From the NCBI GenBank assembly GCA_024734555.1, contig JANPWX010000080.1, forward strand, positions 391,223-455,222: 64,000 bases of DNA, given 5' to 3'. Source of the DNA: Trochalopteron elliotii. Taxonomy: Eukaryota; Chordata; Aves; Passeriformes; Leiothrichidae. The number at the start of each line of letters is the position of its first letter. The first letter of the stretch is position 1. The notes beneath the pieces are model-generated. The model searched no databases and was not told the DNA's origin. It saw only the letters and a list, made by a program, of their open reading frames with translations. Positions 1-13,000 of this stretch are shown piece by piece. The position numbers and the translations under genes were made by a program.

Positions 1-3000
1 CAACAGATCAGGCCTGCTGAAGTCCTTGAATTGACAGTTGAATTATGAAGAAAAAAAGTTGGCAAGGCTGTGCTTGGTGAGGAAAACACTATTCAGGGAT
101 TTGCTTTATCCATGTCAGAATTTGCAGCCTGTTTTGGTTCTCCACATGCTGCAAATTCTGCTTTTCTTTCGATTTGGAGAATGGGGTGGATCAGGTATTT
201 AAACAGCATTTATTTTTTTCTAACTAGTGATTTTGAAAACATGATTATTTGATAATTTTAATTTGAATTTGTGCTACCTTTTTATATTAATACTGTGTAT
301 ACACTTGTATGAATAGGTGCACTTTGAAAACTAAAAATATTTTTTATCAAGATTTTAATATATCAAGTAAAATAAATATTTTATGTGTTTCCAGTGGGGA
401 GTAAAGTGAGTAATACTGGGGTTTTTTTTGGTTTATAAAATGCAATGTAGCTCTTCAAGTATGAATATATTTGCAAGATTACCAGGAAGACCAATACCTT
501 TGTTCCCTTTTAAATTTTAGGATAAGGTGTGGAGAAATTTTTATAAATGCACAGAATTTTGAAAGTAAAAATAGTAATGGTTTTGGTGTTAGTGGCTGAA
601 ACTACCTTAGTGTGAGTTTTGTTTTTTAAAAAAACTGAGCCAAACTGTGTGTGGTTGTGTTTCCTTAATAACAGTAACACAAGTACCTTGAATTTGTGAC
701 TGTTGAGTATCTCACTGACTTCCACACACAGGTTTTTCAGATGGAAGAATTCCTTAGATGTTGCCAATACTTCATGCTTTTTGCCACAGATTTTCCCATT
801 CTTTCTCTTGATGTGTCCTGTTCACATGTCCACCTGCAGATCTCTGCTGTCTCAGAGGTGGAGCAGAGCTACCCACTAAAGCTGGTAGATATTTGTGGTA
901 GAGGGAATGCTGTGTTGGATAAGCTAATGGTATCTGCTTACATTCAGTATCAAATCCTCTTATCCTTTAACTCCAGGAGTTCTTTCTCTTTTGGCTTGTC
1001 TACCTTTTCTTTTTAACCTCTCTCCCCATTGTTGGGTTGGGATTCTTCTGTTGTGAAGTTCTATTTCACCCCTTTGTTCCCATTTGATACTCACATCCTC
1101 TTTCTTTGCTTGGTGGACATAGACCTGCAAAACCAATGCTTTGCTGCTTGATTTTTATGGGGATTTTGGAAATCTGCCCACGTGGGATCTTCAGAGAGGG
1201 AAATGAGGAAAACAGGATGAAATGTCTTAAAAAGAGAAACCATCTCTCCAGTATGCGAGATGAATTAAACCACAGTCCTTCAGCTTCTGAGCAGAGGAAA
1301 TGAAGTTCCTTATGGGATGAATGCAGTTGTATCTTTGCTTGAAATTAATTGTGGGATCATGACCTTATTGTTAATGAACAATTTGTCAGGTAAACTTGAG
1401 CCCAAATCCCTCAAAGCCTCTATCAAAATTAGTCAGTGTTATTTTTCAAAAACTTCCTGAAAAATTCTAATTTTTCTCTGTTTCTTCTTTGAGCAGAGGA
1501 CTGTATGTAGTAGAAGTTTCTTGAATTACCCCTTCCATTACACCCAAAGTTCCTTCCCTGGCTCTGCTGTTTTCTGGTCTCTTCTGGAAGTGTTATGGAG
1601 TGCCCTATTCAGTTGTACCAAGTGCTGTGTTGCTCCCTCATTCTGCCTCCTGTTCATATGTGAGCATTTGTTTTCCTTTCTGTCCGTTTTATGCTCTAAG
1701 TAGTAGCTAAATGTTAGGTAGGTGAGTATATTCCTAATGCTTGCTTACCATATCCAATGCAGAGAGGGATATGATGTGACAAGCTTTTTAAAGTGGGCTA
1801 AGGGCATAGACAGGGAGGACAGTTCTTCCTCCCATTATCGTCTTCTTCAGTGCTAAAGCCAAGTATTAGCATTCCTATACTTCAGTCCAAATACACATTC
1901 CTGAAAGACAGGTTAGCCAGGTGAAAAACCATACTTTGTGAATAAAATGTACCTAGAATTAGATGCATTTTGGATTAATTAATGGAGACTGTGATTTTAC
2001 TGAGCATTTGTTGGCGTTTTTTTGGAACATGCGTATTCATTTTGTAAGGTTGTATTGATTTTGAACACTTAAAATTTTGTGGCACTGGATTCAGGATAAC
2101 TGCACAGCAACTAAAACATTGACTGTAAAGAGTTGTCAGCTGAAGATATAAGTCAACAGGCAACAGCCCATATATAAACAAGTTTGTAGTAACAGTGTCT
2201 GTTTTGATAAGCAATAGTCTTTCTGCCAAATCACTACTTTCACAGAATAGGTCTTGGGATAAAAGATTTAAGAAGGGCTGTGGAGGACAGAGTTTTGGCT
2301 TTGGTAGGCCTAAATGTTAAGGAAAATAGAGGAAAAAGAATGGAGGTGGGTAGTCTGAGCTTTTGACCAGGTTCTAGAGACTGGTACTGTGTGTGGAGCA
2401 AAACCAGAAATTTTTCTGGAAAAGGTAGAAAAAATGGTGTAGATTTTTCTGCTGCAATAGGTAAACTGGAGCAAGTTGGAGGGATGCAGATTGAAGTGGT
2501 AAAAGTAAATAGTTGAAACATTATCTCTGCTGGGGCATTCTAAACAAATTGGAATAAGCTGAGATTTCATTTAATTCAAGGAAAAGTACATTGCATTTCT
2601 TCTTGAATTTTAATTATTGTCCCTGCAGTTGTTGTGTGCACTGCAGGTCATCACACAGTTAGTCATGCAGTTGGCACTTCTTTCCACTGATCTTTGAATG
2701 AGTCATGTCCATGGTGCTGTGCAGCTGTAGGCAGAAGGGTGGAATGCCCTTAGGAATGTAGCAGAAGTGTGTGTGTGAAGCAGAAGCTGCTGGGGAACAA
2801 AATCAGTGGATCTTTTACTCTAGTTTGCAGTACAAATAAAATCAGTCTGTGCTACATATACTGAGACATACCATGTCCAGCATGCTCCAACTTGCACCTT
2901 CATACTTAAGTAGTGTGTATTTCAAAAATCTACAGAGATGGAGAGATTTCAAAGACACAAGGAAGGCACGTGATCTCATCTGGTAGTTTTGCAGCAGTTC

Positions 3001-4039
3001 TGTCTGTGTTAGCAGCAGTACAACATCTTGGTACATTTTCAGGGTCTCCGGCTCCCTTTGAGCCTCTGTTGTCTTTACTCAGTTTTGGCATTGGCACCAT
3101 TGGCGTTGGAACCGTTCAGAAGATAGTTCTCATGATTTCTCTTTCAATGGGGTAGAAAGGAGATGCTTTTGAAAATGCCCCCAAGAAAAGTCACTTTAAA
3201 CAGACAACTGTATTTTCATACATCAAATACTGGCAATGTGTCCCAATGTTTTTCCCACAGGTACAGTTATAGAAGTGTGAAGTAGCACAAAGCTGACTCA
3301 GGGCCACTCAGCAGTTTCCACCACTGTAAGAATTTTTATATGGGAGTTGAATGATAGGGAGGATTTGGGCAACTTGATGATGCTGTTTTTAAATTTTTAA
3401 CAATTTAAATTTTGTTAAAGTTATCACGGCTAATTTTTAATAGTACCTGATTGTTCTGTGAGGATGCCAAGGGCCTGGAAAACACAGATACTTCACATGG
3501 TTTAGTGTGTAAATGTCTGCAGGATCTTTTATAGCACCAGTGATGAGAGGAGGTAATGTGCGATGTTAGAAAGGTGGAGGTGTCATAGAATCAAACAGCT
3601 GAAGATTGCAGCATATCTGCTTAAAGACTTTTTTTATTGAGGCAGTCCTATAGTGAATTGTTGGACAAACCTTAGAGTCTGAAAAACAGATGATGTCTGA
3701 GTTACTGAGGTTCTGGCTATTCTCCAGCACTCACTGAAATGAACAGTGGATGTTGGGATCGAATGCCAGGATTCAGCTTTTCAATTCCATCATTGATTGT
3801 GAGTATGTAAGAATTTTATAAAATATTTTAGGAGAGTGAGTAGTTACCAGGATGTTAAAGTTTTCTTTAGTCAGTTTTCATGTTTGGTTGCTCATTGTCT
3901 TCAAACCAGTGCAGGATTTTAAATTGGCAGTATGACAGTATTTAGTTTGTCATACCAGAAGTGTGATTCAAGTTGCTTATAAGTGATTTTTTTTCTTCAT
4001 TTTAGCAAGTCACTGTTCATGGTGACAGCTTCAAATGGG

Positions 4040-4080
<41 letters not shown>

Positions 4081-7059
4081 CTTTTAATTCTCCCCATATG
4101 TTTGGCTGTTGTTTGCAGGTGTTGGGAAGTAGAGAAATACTGTCCAGTAACAGCTGAATTCCATCCCCTTTTCTCATCTCAGTCAGCTCTAGTTATATTT
4201 TGAAAGGGACCTCATACAATGATAATTCCTATTTTGAGAAGTTATGTTGTTTCTCATAGTGGTCAAATGTATTACTACTTTACTACTTGTTCATAGATAG
4301 TCAATGCCAACCAGTATGACACCAAACTCTTCATTGTTGCAACAAATGTTGCTATGGGGAGAAGAAGAGGGAAGCAAAAGAGTAACTTCACTTTTTTTGT
4401 TTTCTTGCCTTGGTCTTTTTCTGGGGTTGCTGAAGCTTCACACTTGCTTGCAAGCTCTGTGTAGTTTCTTGGCTGTATCAACAAGAAACCCATGCATGAA
4501 AAAAAAAAAGCACATAAGAATCTCGATAAGAATCTTGAAACCGGAGTGAAAAGAAATTGAGATAATTTCCAAGGACTACTAGGGAGAGATTAAAGTGTTG
4601 TATGTCTGCAAGATCAGCCAGCATTGAAAAAGAGGTTGTCAGATGTCAGTCTCTAGAGAGAATATGTTTCTGGCTAGGAAAAGCCTCAGAATCACGAGGG
4701 CTAAGATCATGATGCTTTCTTTTAGTGGTCAGATATTACTGGAGGAATGTTTATGCTTACACTGACCTTGTGCATGTGGAGGAGGCAACTGAGTATTTAC
4801 ATGGCTCAGGAGAATGGCTTAATTACATGTAGCAAGTCAGGTGCTTTTTTCTTCTTTTTTGTTCCTATGAGTAAAAAAGCAAGGGAAGATGGACAGAGAG
4901 AGGAGTAGATCAGCTTGGAGGCAGGTATCTGAGATGAATAGTTCTCCAACATAAACATCATTCTGTATGACTCAGGGTGAATTGCAGAGTTTTTTACATT
5001 TTGTTGTGGGTCAGTGTACCAGATACAGTACTTGTGAAGATACTTGTAACACCATCCATTTCCCAAAGCCAAACATTTTCAAAGCACTTTGGATGCTGAA
5101 AGGAATGCAGGTCACTTGTTCCTCTGCTCTCTTCTGGATGTCCTGCTTTATATACCAGTAAATAAACTGGTTTGTCTTAAAGCTTTTCTACCTCTTTCAT
5201 TTTGCTTTGGCTTGATCTGCCCTAAAGATCATTTGCCTTGTAGCAGAAGTTGGGAACAGTGGAGTCTGTAGGAAGGCTGCTCTGCAGGAGTGCAGGTTGT
5301 CAGTGCAGGCCAAAACAAGACATGATCACTGCCAGAGTGAGCAGGTTTGTTCTTTCAGAGTGTGTTGTACATGCAGTGCTGGTAGACCCTTTGTCCTGAA
5401 AGATTCCACAGGCAATTGAAGAAGTAAACTGCAAAGTTTTTCAGGAGCATTTGGTACTGGAACAACTTCCCACAGATCATTTGAATGTGAGGAGAATTCA
5501 GGCATGCTTAATGACTTTGCTGAACTGATTAAAAATGGGATTTTTTTTTTTTCCCAGTCAAATTGCAAAGTGTTGAGAAAGAAAACATCTCTTCTGTTTA
5601 GAAGCTTTCTTTTCTTTTTCCTCTGTGCTTCACACTTGTGTTCTGTGTTATGCTTGTACATGCTTTATGCTTATACAGTTATCAAGCTGGCCCTTCTTTG
5701 TATATTGCGTAGGAAAAAGTTTCAAATGGTCCAAATTCTATTTCCATTGAGTTTTCCAGCTTTTTATTCTTTAAAACATCAGTTGAGAATGTAATTTGAC
5801 CTTTGATAAATACTGAGATAATGTGAAACAGCAACACGTTATACAGCCTGAACAGTTGAGCACTGTCATTTTATAGGGAGGGCTCAGTATTCTGATGTTT
5901 TGGATTAAAACCTGTTAGGGAACCAGACTAAAAACTGAGTATATTTTGTGGGTATAAAATTGGGTGATCAACTGATGATATGCAATTGCATTCAAAACAC
6001 CACAGGGCATTCAGAGATTCAGACTGTTTTCTGGGATGATTAAGTCCAGTGTAACCCAAATTCTGCATTTCTGAAGCTGCTTATTAGGTTTCTAGTGTTA
6101 CATCTTTGCAACAGCTTCCACCAAAAAGGATCTTGTTTCTGAATTTTTAGAGGTCTGTTGTCCATGTGGCAAACTTGATTGCTGTAACAAGTGCCCAATC
6201 CCTCTCTTAAGTTTGTGCAGTTTTCATTGTGCCTGTTACATGTTTGTAGTTAAGGGCAGCACTATGTGTCATCCCTGTTCTGTAGAAAACATCCAGTCAT
6301 GTACTGCAAACTCTGTTAACCTGCTAGTTCTCAAATAAAAACAAATATACAAAATGCTTTGAAATAGAATTAAAAATAAACATATTTTATGGAAAGAGTT
6401 GTAACAGTGCAAGGTTCCTCAGTTAGGCTTCTGTGCCCTTTGCCATCTGTCTGTATGGAAAACCTATGATGAGACTTATTTTTAGATTAGGGCAATGACT
6501 TGATTATCTGGCATTCAAATAATTGTGATGCTGAAATTAGGATTATTTTGAGAACTTTTACTTTGTATTTATAGAAAGGTAATGGTAGTATGTTCTATTT
6601 CCTGTAAGCAGTGCCCTCACAGTGCTATCAGAGGCAGTAGCTTAAATGGGAAAACATAAAAGGGAAGAAATAAATTCAAAAACCATTGGGAGAGCTCTCT
6701 TTTACGTTTATTTAAAATATTTTAGGTGGCAAACATTTCAGCTATCTGTTGAAAGGTCAAGGTTTGTTTGGTTGGTTTTTTTTCTTAAAATGGTATAATT
6801 AACTTTATTTCTCAAATTAAGTACTATTGGCTCCACTACCTGTCCTTCTAGAAGAAATCAGTGATTTCTATATTTGTTAAAAATGAGATGGCATAGGCTA
6901 TCAAGCTTTAACACACAACTTGTAAAAAGGATTTTAATGTGACCTGGTAGCATATTGCTCACATGAATGCATCTCTTCAGTATGAGGTTATATTTGGACT
7001 TACCATTTTTCTGTTTGTTTTTCTGTCTGTCCTTCTCTCCTGGTACCATTTTCTTACAG
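1..7059 (+). other. BCAR3 intron (5' part runs out of the window)
   Basis: No conserved coding segment was found on either strand. In particular the roughly 105-residue N-terminal region of BCAR3 is absent and must lie further left. The stretch is AT-rich with short unconvincing open frames. The one notable item is the T37 run at 4041-4077. Intron status is inferred from the acceptor at 7060, whose codon is split. Confidence 0.75.
4041..4077. repeat. T37 homopolymer
   Basis: Thirty-seven consecutive T, the longest homopolymer in the window. It may be the tail of a minus-strand retroposed sequence or a slippage product. Its length is likely to be unreliable in the assembly. Confidence 0.95.
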
Positions 7060-7099
7060 AGATCAGAATATTCTGGATCCTACATTGGAATATGTTAAG
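7060..7099 (+). CDS. BCAR3: BCAR3 coding exon, 40 nt, preceding the SH2 exons
   Basis: The exon is bordered by TTCTTACAG and GTAAGG. After one base completing an upstream codon it encodes DQNILDPTLEYVK, which lines up with the human segment ending LDPTVEYVK just before the SH2 domain. It ends in phase 0, matching the exon at 28537, which opens with FSRERQV. The exon is very short and is followed by a 21-kb intron, so gene finders could easily miss it. Identity rests on recall of the human protein plus the splice signals. Confidence 0.87.
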
Positions 7100-10000
7100 G
7101 TAAGGTGCTGTTTCTTACCCTCAAAATATTTTCTTTGGTGTATACCCAGCACTGTCAGAGCATTTCCAGTCATTTGTAGGCAAATAGTGCAACTGTCTAT
7201 CTTTTGGTACAGAGAAACTAAATATACGTGTCAGAATGTTTTCTTAAGCTTCAGTAAAATACTTGTACTTTGAGTGGAAGTTGCATTTTTATATGGGGCT
7301 TCAGTACAGTTACATGGTGACTGCCTAAATTCTTGCTTTGGTTTGCAGATTAAAAGAAGTATTTTTTGCTTATGGATTTCTGGGGAAGTAAAGAAACACA
7401 TCTGAAAATACCATAAAAATGTCAAATTTAGGTTTGCAGTTCTAGCACTATACTTACTAAAATTACAGGTAAAAATTCACTTCTGGTCCAAAAAGTGACT
7501 GGAAAAGTGGCTGCCACAGAAGACTCTCAGAACTGCTGCTGGATTTCTGCTCTGAACAGGTATTCAGTGGTGCAAGGTCCCTGGCCTCAGTCCCTGCCTG
7601 AAGGTGGGATATGGTGGAGAAGAGAAGCAAGAGCACTGTGGAAGAGGGGATGCCAGAGGCAGCCAAGTGGTGGACAGTTAATTGCTGTATTTAATTGAAT
7701 TTACTGTGAGTCTTGCCCTGTGCTGTACTGAGTATGCTGTTACAGTTGTAATAATGTGACTAAGTAGAGGGCAGAGGTGTCATGTGCCAATTCATCAATA
7801 TGTGTCTTGTCTTGTTGCAGCAAGTTCTGTATAATAAATGTGGTTTCTGGTCTTTTCAACTTTTCTAGTAGAAGCTTGTCTTGGACTCTTGTCAATAGCA
7901 GTGGGGCTCAGCTTAGCTATTAAAACTTTGATGTTGAGGAGGAAAGCCTGGGGAAAGGAGACTTACTAGGAAGAATACAAGGGTTACCAATCCCTTCTCT
8001 TCCCCTTCCTTTTTCAGTTTTTCCTGTCTATATCCCTACCTTTAGTGAAATGCAAGTTTGGATCCTAGTGCAGTGGTGTTATAACAGGAATTCTAGACAA
8101 GAAATCTCAAACTACAACTTTCAAAAATATGCAGAAATTGCTTTCTAATAAATATAACTCCCCAAAACATTTTTGTCTGTAAAGGTGTAGGTTACCATTC
8201 TTTAAATTTCACTTTTGTTAACAAACCTTTCCTTCCTGAAATCTGGTGACTGAAAGTAATATAAATAAATTCTTGTATTCAGAAATACTCTGAACAGAGG
8301 AAAGACAAAATAAGTTGGTTTTTTCTGCTGTTTTATTCTGCTCAAGATACAAGATGGAAAATACTGATTATAGATTTTTTTAAGAGAATGTTCTCTATAG
8401 ATGGACTGTGGTTTCTAATTCTTTAAATTACATTGCTCACAAGTTGCAGTTTACTACATCTTGAATATTGATGTATTAATTCATTCAGTATATAAAGAGG
8501 GCTAATTATGCAAAAGCAAGTTCTAAGGGGGGGAGAAATGTACTGATTTGCTGAAGTCTGAGTATACTGAAGTGTCCATATGGCTTCAACTCTTCTTTTG
8601 TATTCACAGTGCTGCTGAAACCATGGTCACAGTTAAATGGCTCTTTCAAAAAAAACCTTTTATGGTAGAAGTGAAAACAGGCCAGACTGCTTTGAGTCAG
8701 GCTGCTACCCAAGTCATGAAAGAGATTCAAGGACACAATAGCACGTTGTACGTTCTGTGAGATTTTTACAAGTTTTATGAACCAAATAATAGATCCATTG
8801 GTAGCCTCTGCAGGTTCTTCCCACACCCTGAGTCTGCACATCCACAGAACAGATTCCTGCAGCAAGGGAGAAAGAATCAAGTGCTGGCAGATTAGAGTGT
8901 GTCAGAGAACTTTTTGTGAGTCATTTTGATCAAACTCATGTGAACTAAAGATAGCTTTCAGTCCCATCCCTATTCACTATAAATACTTCAGGATCTTTTT
9001 ATTGAAATCTATGCTGTAATCATTGAAGCTATATCAGGGTGAAAAAAAAAATTCTCTCCTCCTTTCATGGAAGCCTTTCAACCATTTCCTGTGGAAATAG
9101 TGCTTAATGATTACAGAAATACATATCGGCAGTGAGTTGATAAATACTACTATGGCCTGAAGTTTTGGAGTTGTATTCCATTCGTGGAAAAATTGCAAAA
9201 TTTATGACTGTCTGCTCAGCATGGTCATGAGGGAAGGTTATATTTAGATTCAGACTTGAAAAAACTGTTGCTGGTTTAAGGAAGTTACAGCTGCAGAAAG
9301 AGTTTCTTGTGAAGTTCTGCTGAAGGATTCTTGTTCGTCTCAGCCCCACAGTGTTAATTTTTCTCCATATTTTTACTCTTCTTTGATTTTGTTAGAAAGC
9401 AGACTGTCATAGAAATTACTGTTATTTATCATGGATTTGGTTAGCACAACTGAGAATAAAATTCTGATGACATTCCAGTGCATTGATCATTATCTATAGC
9501 TTTGCAAGATAGGGCAATATTTTGTGGGTTTAGTTCAAGTTCAGGGAACTTAAATCAGGTTATGTGATTTATTGCTGCAGTTTGTATAGTTAATTGCACA
9601 AATTCATAATATTGTGGATGCCAATCCAGTATAGGTGTGGGTTTTTGACTCTCACCATCCTACTGGCTGAAGATATTATGGTAAGAGGGTGATCAAAAGT
9701 TTATATGTGTGTATGTAAGTTTAGGAAAGTTTAGAAAAAAATCTGTGTCAGCATGACAAGTAGCCACAGTTTGGGAAACAATTTTTCCTGATGACAGTGA
9801 AATTTCCTCACAAGCAGCCTTTTTTAGACATGGAAATATATTAGAGAAATCCCCACCTCACTGGAAAACTTGACAAGTGCAATGTATTCCTGTTCATGCT
9901 GTGTATCACACTCCTGCAGAGACTTGCCTGTTGAGATACGAGCTGGGACTTGTGAGCAGAAAGTTTGTTGGGTTTCTGCCTTGTCTGACAGCATTAAGTA

Positions 10001-13000
10001 GCAGAGCTGCGAGGAATGCCTGACACTAAGTCACCACATGATCAGGAGGTTCTTTTTGAGTCTCTGGGGTGGTTTAAGGACTTCTTTTCCACACACTTTG
10101 CAACTGCAGCAACAGCAGTATCACAGAAGGCGCAATTATCAGATGGAATGTGGTTTTCTGAGGAGAGAAGCAGTATGCCCATGTGGCCAACTTGGACTTT
10201 ACACATCTCTGTCACTAGACATTTGTCATCCAACTCAAAGATCATCAGTGATGTCAGTAAGGCTTCAGACAGAGATATTTGCTCTTTTTTTATGTTTCTC
10301 TGCTTAGCAGGAACAGAAGCTTCACAAACATCATTCCACAGCAGTTGCCTCTTGTATGTAAGCTGTGTAATTCAGACATATGAGATTCTGTTAGAGCCAG
10401 CCTAATGTTAAATGTGTGTAATTTTCGGTCTCAGTGAAACCTTAGGTCTGATTCTCGATGGATGGTTGCTGGTTGTGCACTGCCCTCTGCTGGAAAAGAA
10501 ACACTTGACTGGATATTTTTAATTGAGTCATGGTTATTCAAATCACGTTTCATAATAATTTCTTTGTAACTCTGGTAGGAGCCTGACTGTTGAAAGTTGA
10601 TTGCTTTTTCTTAAGAGGCACAGAATGGGGGGGTGGGGATTTTTCCCTCCCTCCCTGTCATTATTTTATAAAAGTAGCTGCTAGAGGGAACTTGAGATTT
10701 TTTTTTTTTTTGGTCAGGGTGCCCCTGAGATTGTTAGAATAGATGTTCTGATTTGTCGAAAACTTCCAACAAAAGAGATTCCTTATGATCCCAAAATAAT
10801 CTGCTCTACCTCCCCAACTAGATTAGTCTAATGATCTTTTAATTATTGTTAAATTATTGTTAAATGATCTTTTAATTATTGTTATTGTGAGAAAATTTTT
10901 CCTAAATTGTGATACCTTGCATGTAGAAGTTTGGTTTTGGCTTTTTTGTTGGTTGTGGGGGAGCTGGTTGGGGTTTGGTTTTTTGTTTGTTTGGTTTGGG
11001 GTTTTTGGTTGATTTTGTCCCTCTGTCTTCTATTTATAACCTGTATTTAATTCTTTAGTAGGATAAGTTGGCGCTGTTGCAATAAGTTGGACAAAGCATC
11101 TTGTCTTTTAGTCCTGTTCTGGTGATAATAAAATTTCCGGTAGTAGAAATTTTTTTTCAGCCTTACACTAGGCTTATTTCTTACAATGTCTGCCCCTTCC
11201 CTACTTAAAAGGGGCAACTATTTCTTTAAGTATGTATGATAATTGTTCCTAAAAGCTTTCATCAGCCCAAGAAAAAAAAAAGTCTTAAAGTGTTACATAT
11301 ATTATTGAAAATCAGCAGCTCTCACGTACTTAATTCCCCTGAAATCATGGTGAGAATCTTGCCCTGTTCATTTGGAGTTAAAGAAATTTTATCTTATTTG
11401 ATACTATGCAGTTATTCATAATTAGTGGTGGAATATAACACCCAAGTTTCAGTATTTTCTCATGTTGAATTTTGTTTGACCAACAGGCTGGTCTCTGAAA
11501 ATAAGGTTGAGTAAGCAGTTCTGTGATGTGTTGGCAAAGGGATGAATAAAATGTGAGCTGGCGTTTGCAGTAAATTATGCAGGCAGAATGATTTCACAGC
11601 TCTGCAAGACAATGCACTTTCAGTCTATTGTCCTAGTTCATGTTTCCCTAGTGAACCCCAAGTTAGCCTGTTCCTGTTAGGAGCTATTTGCACCTTCCCT
11701 GTCCCCAGTTCCTGAATGGCTTGTTTAGCTCTAGGATCTGGGTTTTTCTGTGGTTGCTGGGGTTTGTGAGTTCTTTTGGTTGGTTGAGGTTTTGGGGTTT
11801 TGTGGGTCGGGGTAAGGGGAGTTGGTGTACTGTGAGGAGGAATATTTATTTTTGTGAATGATAATCCTTATATGAATTGAGTCAAGTAGATAGTGGCTTT
11901 CTAATTATTCTGGCCTTCATTGTGAAATCTTTTAACAGCACATTCCCCTCTCCTGATGCTGAAATGGAGTTCAGGGTATTTTGCTCATGGGAGCATCTTC
12001 TCTAATGCTGAGGGTGATTTAGTAAATATAAAATGGTGATAATTCTTAGAGCAGCAAGCATCCTCTCTTTGCATGTTAATGGTTAATCTTCCATGTTATC
12101 CTGCCGTGGATTTGATCTGGTTAATGTCTGTGTTCTACTTCTTCTGTTATTACTCATTAACTCTCAAGTGATGGTCTGGTCTAGAGTCCTCAAAAACCAC
12201 TACATTCAATGATTTTTGAGTTGAAAACTATAAAATTACTTTGCTCCAATTACCCTGGCACCCATTGTAACACTATTAGCAGTAGATACTTTGTTGACCT
12301 TTTCAATACCTTTGTTAGAGGATCAGTAACTACTGTCAGGTCTTGTTTACTGATGAGAAACATAAGCTGGAAAGATCTGAATCTGAAACATGGGATAGAA
12401 GTCTTAGGGTACAAAAAACAGGTCTTATTTTATCTCTAGTGATCTTGTGAAACTTGGATTTAAGCTAATGACCTGTTTTCTCCAAAATATTAATCCCAGT
12501 GGTTCTCAAATGCTGACAGTTATCAGAGAATGGTTTGGGTTGGCAGGGACCTCAAAAATATCTAGTTACAATCCCCTGCCTTGTGCAGGGGCACCTTTCA
12601 TTAGACCAAGTTTCTCAGGGCTCCATCCAACCTGTCCTTTTAATCATATACCCAAATGAAAATGCCTGTGTCAGTGAAATCAAATATGGGTACATGGTAA
12701 TGTGCATTTATATTTCAAAGAAACGGGGAAAAAATAAAAGGGGGGAGGGGGCTGTTTTTTAGTTTTCATGGTTTTGATGGTGGAGTAATAGCAAAAGCTG
12801 TCAGGGACATGAAAATGTTTATATTTAACTCCATGCAACACCTTACTGTTGATTTTTCACTGTCTGTAAGCTCATGAGCCACAAGGGGGAGTGAGTATAT
12901 AAGGTGTGGAGAGCAGATCATGATTTTTAAAGAATTTTGGGTCCTCTTACTGATGAAGCCTAGGGAGGTAAAGCTCCTAATCTCTGAGCTGTGTTTGCAG

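Noticed and set aside
3584..3606. CATAGAATCAAACAGCTGAA, resembling a CR1 tip
   Set aside because: Only one terminal 8-mer-like unit and no adjoining CR1 3' UTR. It could be chance.
8506..8880. Open frame of 124 codons on the minus strand
   Set aside because: Composition looks random and nothing is conserved with any protein I know.
10016..10405. Open frame of 129 codons on the plus strand
   Set aside because: No family resemblance, overlapped by other open frames on both strands, no splice context.
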